Positions 60,413-64,000 of a stretch of 64,000 bases of DNA are shown one piece after another. A model generated the notes under the pieces. It saw nothing but the letters and a program-made list of their open reading frames with translations, had not been told where the DNA came from and did not search any database. The stretch is taken from assembly GCF_029784155.1 (NCBI RefSeq), contig NC_073693.1, positions 154,814,848-154,878,847 of the forward strand. The letters are read 5' to 3'. Made by a program: the position numbers and the translations under genes. This stretch comes from Uranotaenia lowii (lineage: Eukaryota; Arthropoda; Insecta; Diptera; Culicidae). Numbering within the stretch: position 1 is the first letter of the stretch; each line of letters begins with the position of its first letter.

Positions 60413-61719
60413 GCAGTGCTAGAAGTTGGTCACTTTTTAGTAACTTAGCCACTTTTTTCAGGTTGGTCACTCACAAGTTACTTATTTCGAAATTTGATCA
60501 CTAAAGTCACTATTTTTTTAAATAATTTCCTTAGACTATTTTTAATTTAAATTTTTTCTCCTTTCTTTCCTTTCGAGTCCTGTGGGAATTCACACGACCT
60601 AAATTGGTAGAATGGCTCAGATTCAGTAAATGAAGATTATTATTTGGTTTTGCTTTGATATATTACACTTCAACATTATTTGGATGAAAATTTGAATTTA
60701 GACAAAAATCGTTTTTATATAGTTTCCACAATGTTACAAGAAATTTCAGAGGTGTTTCTTGGATCTGATATTTTTTAAGAAAGTGTCATGTAAAATCATT
60801 TGTGAATATTTTTTTAAAAAATTTCTTCCTTTTTGAACCTCATTTTTCTAGTAAATCTTTCTTATGATTTATATGTGACTCATGCAATAAAGTCTGCAGT
60901 AAATATCTTTGGAAATGTTTCCTTTTTGAAGGTAAATTCTCTTTGAGTAAATTATAAATTTGAAAAATTTTATTCTACCTTGAAGATTTTTTGAAATTGT
61001 TTTAGCCTTCTTTGTGTTATTATCTTGAATCTTAAGTCAATTTTTCGCTAAGCTTATTTGAGTCATTGTAAATCTTCTGTCAAAATTTTGTATTTTATCT
61101 ATTTTCAATCTTCTACCATTATTTTGTCACTTTTTCATGAGAACCTACTAATTTTTAATTGCATGACTCTTTCATGAAATAAAATTTCTGCAAATGTAAA
61201 TCTTAACTCAATCTGAAGTAAATTCTTGAAACTTTTCGTTGAACATGTGCTGGTTTTTATTTGAATTTATAGATATCTCACATATAACAATTTTGAATAA
61301 AGTTTTCGATTTCTGTTAATTTATTTCAAATTGTTAACTTTTTTCAATATGATTTTAATTTTTTCAACTGTTTTAAATGAAAAATGGATAAACTCGAAGT
61401 TCTTTTCGGACTTACTTGTCCTACTCCTTCGGGTACGATCTTTTGGTTCCCTCCCATTGTTCTTTTAGAACTTTAGGATTCAGCAGTCGCTATTCTTAAA
61501 TTATCTAAGCTTATTTAAAATGTTCCTCTTTTGTCCAACGTACTGCTTTTCTACTAGTGAGACCAAGAGCCTTTCAAAAACGTTTTTCAATGAACAGGAT
61601 TTTCTTTTCAACGTCACTAATTTTACCTTAATTTCACTTCAAAGTAACTATTTTGCCCTACTTTTTTACCGCATGGTCGCTTCTAGCCCTGGATTAGTTT
61701 AAACCTTTTGCGTTTAGGG
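60413..61719. other. Very AT-rich intronic DNA, nothing recognised
   Basis: No gene or bounded element seen. Three 'agttac/ggtcactt' phrases at 60430-60510 are the only internal repetition. Confidence 0.45.
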
Positions 61720-62010
61720 TGAGGTTTCCAAAATTGTTTTCAGCACGTATCCGGGCCGGAAAAATCCGGGAAATTTTTCAATAACAACCTGAGCATTTGA
61801 TTTTAAATTTGACGACCAAAATCCTGGTAATTTCTGTACAAATTTTGTCAAAACCCAAACAACAATTACAACACAATTGTTTTTACTTTTTGTTTGATTT
61901 GCTGAATAAAGTGAATGAATCCGGGCAACGGGGTCTGGCTGGACTGTTATCAATTTTTTTATTCAATATCCGGACAAACCTGGATAAAACTGAGAAATCT
62001 TGCAACCTTA
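61720..62010 (-). mobile_element. hAT-like MITE, copy 6 (internally shortened)
   Basis: 291 bp with left end TGAGGTTTCCAAAATTG and right end AAATCTTGCAACCTTA. The usual AT-rich middle is about 170 bp shorter than in the other copies. The flanks GTTTAGGG and GTCTAGAC agree only partly, so the target duplication is uncertain. Confidence 0.75.
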
Positions 62011-62394
62011 GTCTAGACTCTAGGCTTTTTGGCTATAATTGAAATAAAAAAATAGTGCAACATAACAAAGTAAGCCTCTAAAAGAGTTACAAACTTATAC
62101 CTTCATGGTGGTTTAGGAAGAACGTCAAACCAATTTCCGATTTTTGCATAACCGGTATTGTTATCCCTATTATGTACACATTTCTCAATTTTTTGTCGTT
62201 TTTCCCAACTTCACCTTTGTAGAGATAAGACGAATAATTTACAGAAAATAAATTAAATACATTAAAAATAAAATAATAGTTATGTTAGACAACATTGGAG
62301 ATAAATAAACAAAATATGCAAATTTCTATGCAAATTTGTTATTCTGACAATACTAAACAAATCAATCAAAACCAAATCAGTTATTGATCCATTC
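62011..62394. other. AT-rich spacer, nothing recognised
   Basis: No feature seen. Confidence 0.45.
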
Positions 62395-62800
62395 TTGAGA
62401 GCGATTTGGCCTTTCGGTGGAAAAAGACGGATTGGTTTAAGAAGCGCAGATTTTTATGGCTGCAGTTGCTGATTGTTGTTATGATCTGGCCTTCCGGTGG
62501 AAGAGAACAGAATTGGCTTGAGAAGCACAGATTTTTAAGACTGCTGTTGCTGATTATTCGTTTTGATTTTACTTTCCGGTGGAAGAGGATGGAATTGGCT
62601 TAAGAAGCGCAAACTTTTAAGGCTGCTGCTGCTGATTACTTGTTTTGATTTGGCCTTCCGGTTGTAAACGACGGATTGGCTTAGGGAGCGCAGGTTTGTA
62701 AGGCTGCTGCTGCTGATTGTTTGTTTTGATAACGACTTCCGGTGTAAAAGGGCGGAATTAGTTCATTAAGTACATATTTTTAAGGCTGCAGATGCTGATG
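62395..62800 (+). repeat. CCGGTGGAAAAGACGG satellite, monomeric array
   Basis: Five head-to-tail monomers of about 82 bp, all of one type (gattTGGCCTTCCGGTGG ... ggcttaagaagcgcag ... aaggctgctgctgctgatt). There is no A-B-C-D order, so this array differs in organisation from the 48.7-55.2 kb array. The last monomer is degraded. Confidence 0.85.
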
Positions 62801-63219
62801 ATCTTGTTTCATTGTCGTGATTTAACGATTCTTACGAATCTCAGAAGAACTCAGAGATTCACTGAGACACTTTTTCCCCTCATCATAATAAATCAATGAC
62901 GGACTTTGATTTGTTTGTGTTGACAAGTATTGAAAAAATAACAAACGTTGTCATAGAATTTTATTTTATTTTATATCTTCAATGTTGCCCAACAATTTTT
63001 TTGAAATTTTCATAAATTTTGTCCGAATTAAGATGAGGTTGGTATTTAGCATCATTTTTATTCTCAAAAAATCAACTGAGAATGATCGTTACACTCGATT
63101 TCATAACTGCCAATAATTTTTTTTAAGATTAAAAAATACGTGGAACAAAGATTTCTGAGGCTGTTTGCTTAATTCTTGAACAAATTGAGCAAATGAAAAA
63201 TAAAAATGGAAAGTGAAAG
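62801..63219. other. AT-rich spacer, nothing recognised
   Basis: Contains a 'gattcttacgaatctcagaa' self-complementary stretch near 62827. No gene seen. Confidence 0.45.
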
Positions 63220-63291
63220 TAGAGGAGTTAACAGCATAATGGCCACCTTAAGGGGGGGTAGGGTCTAACGGGTGAAAAAAGTGAAGTAGTG
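63220..63291 (+). other. Probable 5' UTR of a Jockey-like LINE
   Basis: GC rises abruptly and a G-run (aagggggggtaggg) precedes the ORF1 start. An in-frame TAG at 63259 separates it from the ATG at 63292. The exact 5' end of the element is not visible, because LINE 5' ends carry no repeat. Confidence 0.45.
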
Positions 63292-64000
63292 ATGAGTCCT
63301 TCACCGGGAGACATTCCTGGTCGGACCATTCCCGAATGGATGGACACCAAAAACCTGCGAGGGAGGCTATATTATATGTTTTTACGAGCTAAACTAGGCC
63401 ACACACTTCCCAAGAACCCTTTCGTTATTGGGAAGTCGGTAGAGGAGTATGCGGGAAAGGTGGAAGGAGGCTACTACGAAAAGCAAAAACAGTGGTATGT
63501 CATCAAAATCCGAAGCAAGGACCAAGGTAGGAAGCTTTTTACGTTGACCGCTTTGAAAGATGGCACACCGATTGAGATTGGTCGCCATCCAGAGTTAAAC
63601 TCGCGCAAATTCGTTGTTTGGTGTAATGAAGTAGATGATATGACGAACAAAGAAATTGAGGTTGAGCTTGCTCCCCAGAAAATTATAAATGTTCGCCGAA
63701 TAACAAAGAAGATAGCAGGTAAAATCGTTAATACACCTACCCTGGTGTTAACGATAAATTGTACTGTCGTACCAGAATTTATCAATTTTGGATTGCTTAG
63801 AGTAAGAACTAGACCTTATTACCCCCAGCCAATGTTGTGCCGGCAGTGTCTAACCTACGGCCACCCGAAAATAAGATGCAATAATCCGGTAGCATGTACA
63901 ATTTGTTCAGCTAACCATGAGAGTGCGAATTGCACTGCTAAAGCTAAGTTTTGCCAGAATTGCAAAAAAAATCATTCGCCTACTGACAAGTCGTGCCCAA
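63292..64000 (+). CDS. Jockey-like non-LTR retrotransposon ORF1 (gag-like nucleic-acid-binding protein), 5' part
   Basis: An open frame of 236 codons runs off the window edge without a stop. The ATG at 63292 is the first after an in-frame TAG. The C-terminal part visible carries three zinc knuckles: C183-x2-C186-x4-H191-x4-C196 (CRQCLTYGHPKIRC), C202-x2-C205-x3-H209-x4-C214 and C221-x2-C224-x3-H228-x6-C235. Residues about 60-130 (GGYYEKQKQW ... ELAPQKI) look like the RRM-like domain that precedes the knuckles in Jockey/I-group ORF1 proteins. Such proteins bind the element RNA and escort it for reverse transcription. The reverse transcriptase would lie in ORF2 beyond 64000. No frameshift is seen, so the copy may be young. 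Confidence 0.85.
   Translation, partial: MSPSPGDIPGRTIPEWMDTKNLRGRLYYMFLRAKLGHTLPKNPFVIGKSVEEYAGKVEGGYYEKQKQWYVIKIRSKDQGRKLFTLTALKDGTPIEIGRHPELNSRKFVVWCNEVDDMTNKEIEVELAPQKIINVRRITKKIAGKIVNTPTLVLTINCTVVPEFINFGLLRVRTRPYYPQPMLCRQCLTYGHPKIRCNNPVACTICSANHESANCTAKAKFCQNCKKNHSPTDKSCP

Larger units (their letters stand above)
39656..64000 (-). other. Upstream intron(s) of the CELF/Bruno-like gene (inferred)
   Basis: Inference: the DNA to the right of the exon lies upstream in the transcript. The exon begins in the middle of the RRM2 RNP-1 motif with a split glycine codon, so RRM1 and the first half of RRM2 must lie on exons further right. None was recognised before 64000. The interval holds satellite arrays, a 3 kb palindrome, MITEs and a LINE start. 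Confidence 0.55.

Noticed and set aside
62406..62603. Repeat protein suggested by the open frame in the satellite (RWKKTDW-like repeats)
   Set aside because: The frame reflects the 82 bp period, is lost in neighbouring monomers (82 is not a multiple of three), and other arrays do not keep it.
1..64000. CRISPR array or prokaryotic operon
   Set aside because: No regularly spaced identical repeats with unique spacers; composition, splice sites and repeat types are those of an animal genome. The satellite has no unique spacers.

Overview
The window looks like intronic DNA from an insect, most likely a fly and probably a mosquito. Evidence: AT-rich sequence with no bacterial gene layout, one short spliced exon, dense non-autonomous DNA transposons, tRNA-derived repeats and the start of a Jockey-type LINE. 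The mosquito assignment is inference from the style of the repeats; no species is claimed.

Host gene: only one host coding exon is recognisable, an 80 bp minus-strand exon at 39576-39655. It encodes part of the second RRM of a CELF/Bruno RNA-binding protein, closest to the CELF3-6 / Drosophila bru3 type. No neighbouring exon was found, so the window appears to be at least 24 kb of upstream intron (39.7-64 kb) and at least 39 kb of downstream intron (1-39.5 kb). Most long open frames are chance frames in GC-richer islands (about 3.6-5.4, 6.6-7.3, 13.6-16.9, 24.7-26.6, 32.2-33.2, 39.2-40.3, 45.0-46.0, 47.0-47.9, 56.2-57.4 and 58.0-58.8 kb). These islands look repeat-free and alternate with very AT-rich, transposon-derived DNA.

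Mobile elements: (i) six copies of a hAT-like MITE of about 450-480 bp with TAAGGTTGCCAG ends and 8 bp target duplications (1.4, 2.7, 35.3, 38.2, 59.9, 61.7 kb); (ii) a 1.8 kb near-perfect palindrome with CACTA-type ends and a TTA duplication (18.6-20.4 kb); (iii) piggyBac-like elements flanked by TTAA (11.5-12.1 kb; a remnant ending at 24.37 kb; a 3 kb palindrome at 49.1-52.1 kb); (iv) a 0.9 kb TA-inserted MITE built from GTGGGGAATCGTGGGCCAC motifs (53.7-54.6 kb), with a relative at 22.7 kb; (v) a 288 bp Harbinger-like MITE (36.7 kb); (vi) a GGGGTAACATTGATCA MITE (30.4-31.2 kb); (vii) two tRNA-like SINE-type sequences (8.4 and 12.7 kb); (viii) a Jockey-like LINE ORF1 running off the right edge (63.3-64 kb).

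Satellite: an approximately 80 bp repeat with a CCGGTGGAAAAGACGGATTG core forms arrays at 46.2-46.6, 48.7-55.2 and 62.4-62.8 kb. In the large array four monomer types, one of them truncated, repeat as a unit of about 300 bp. Two transposons have inserted into this array, and other satellite monomers show both empty sites. These composite structures, and the long palindromes that would fold into double-stranded RNA inside the bru3-like transcript, are the most interesting parts of the window.
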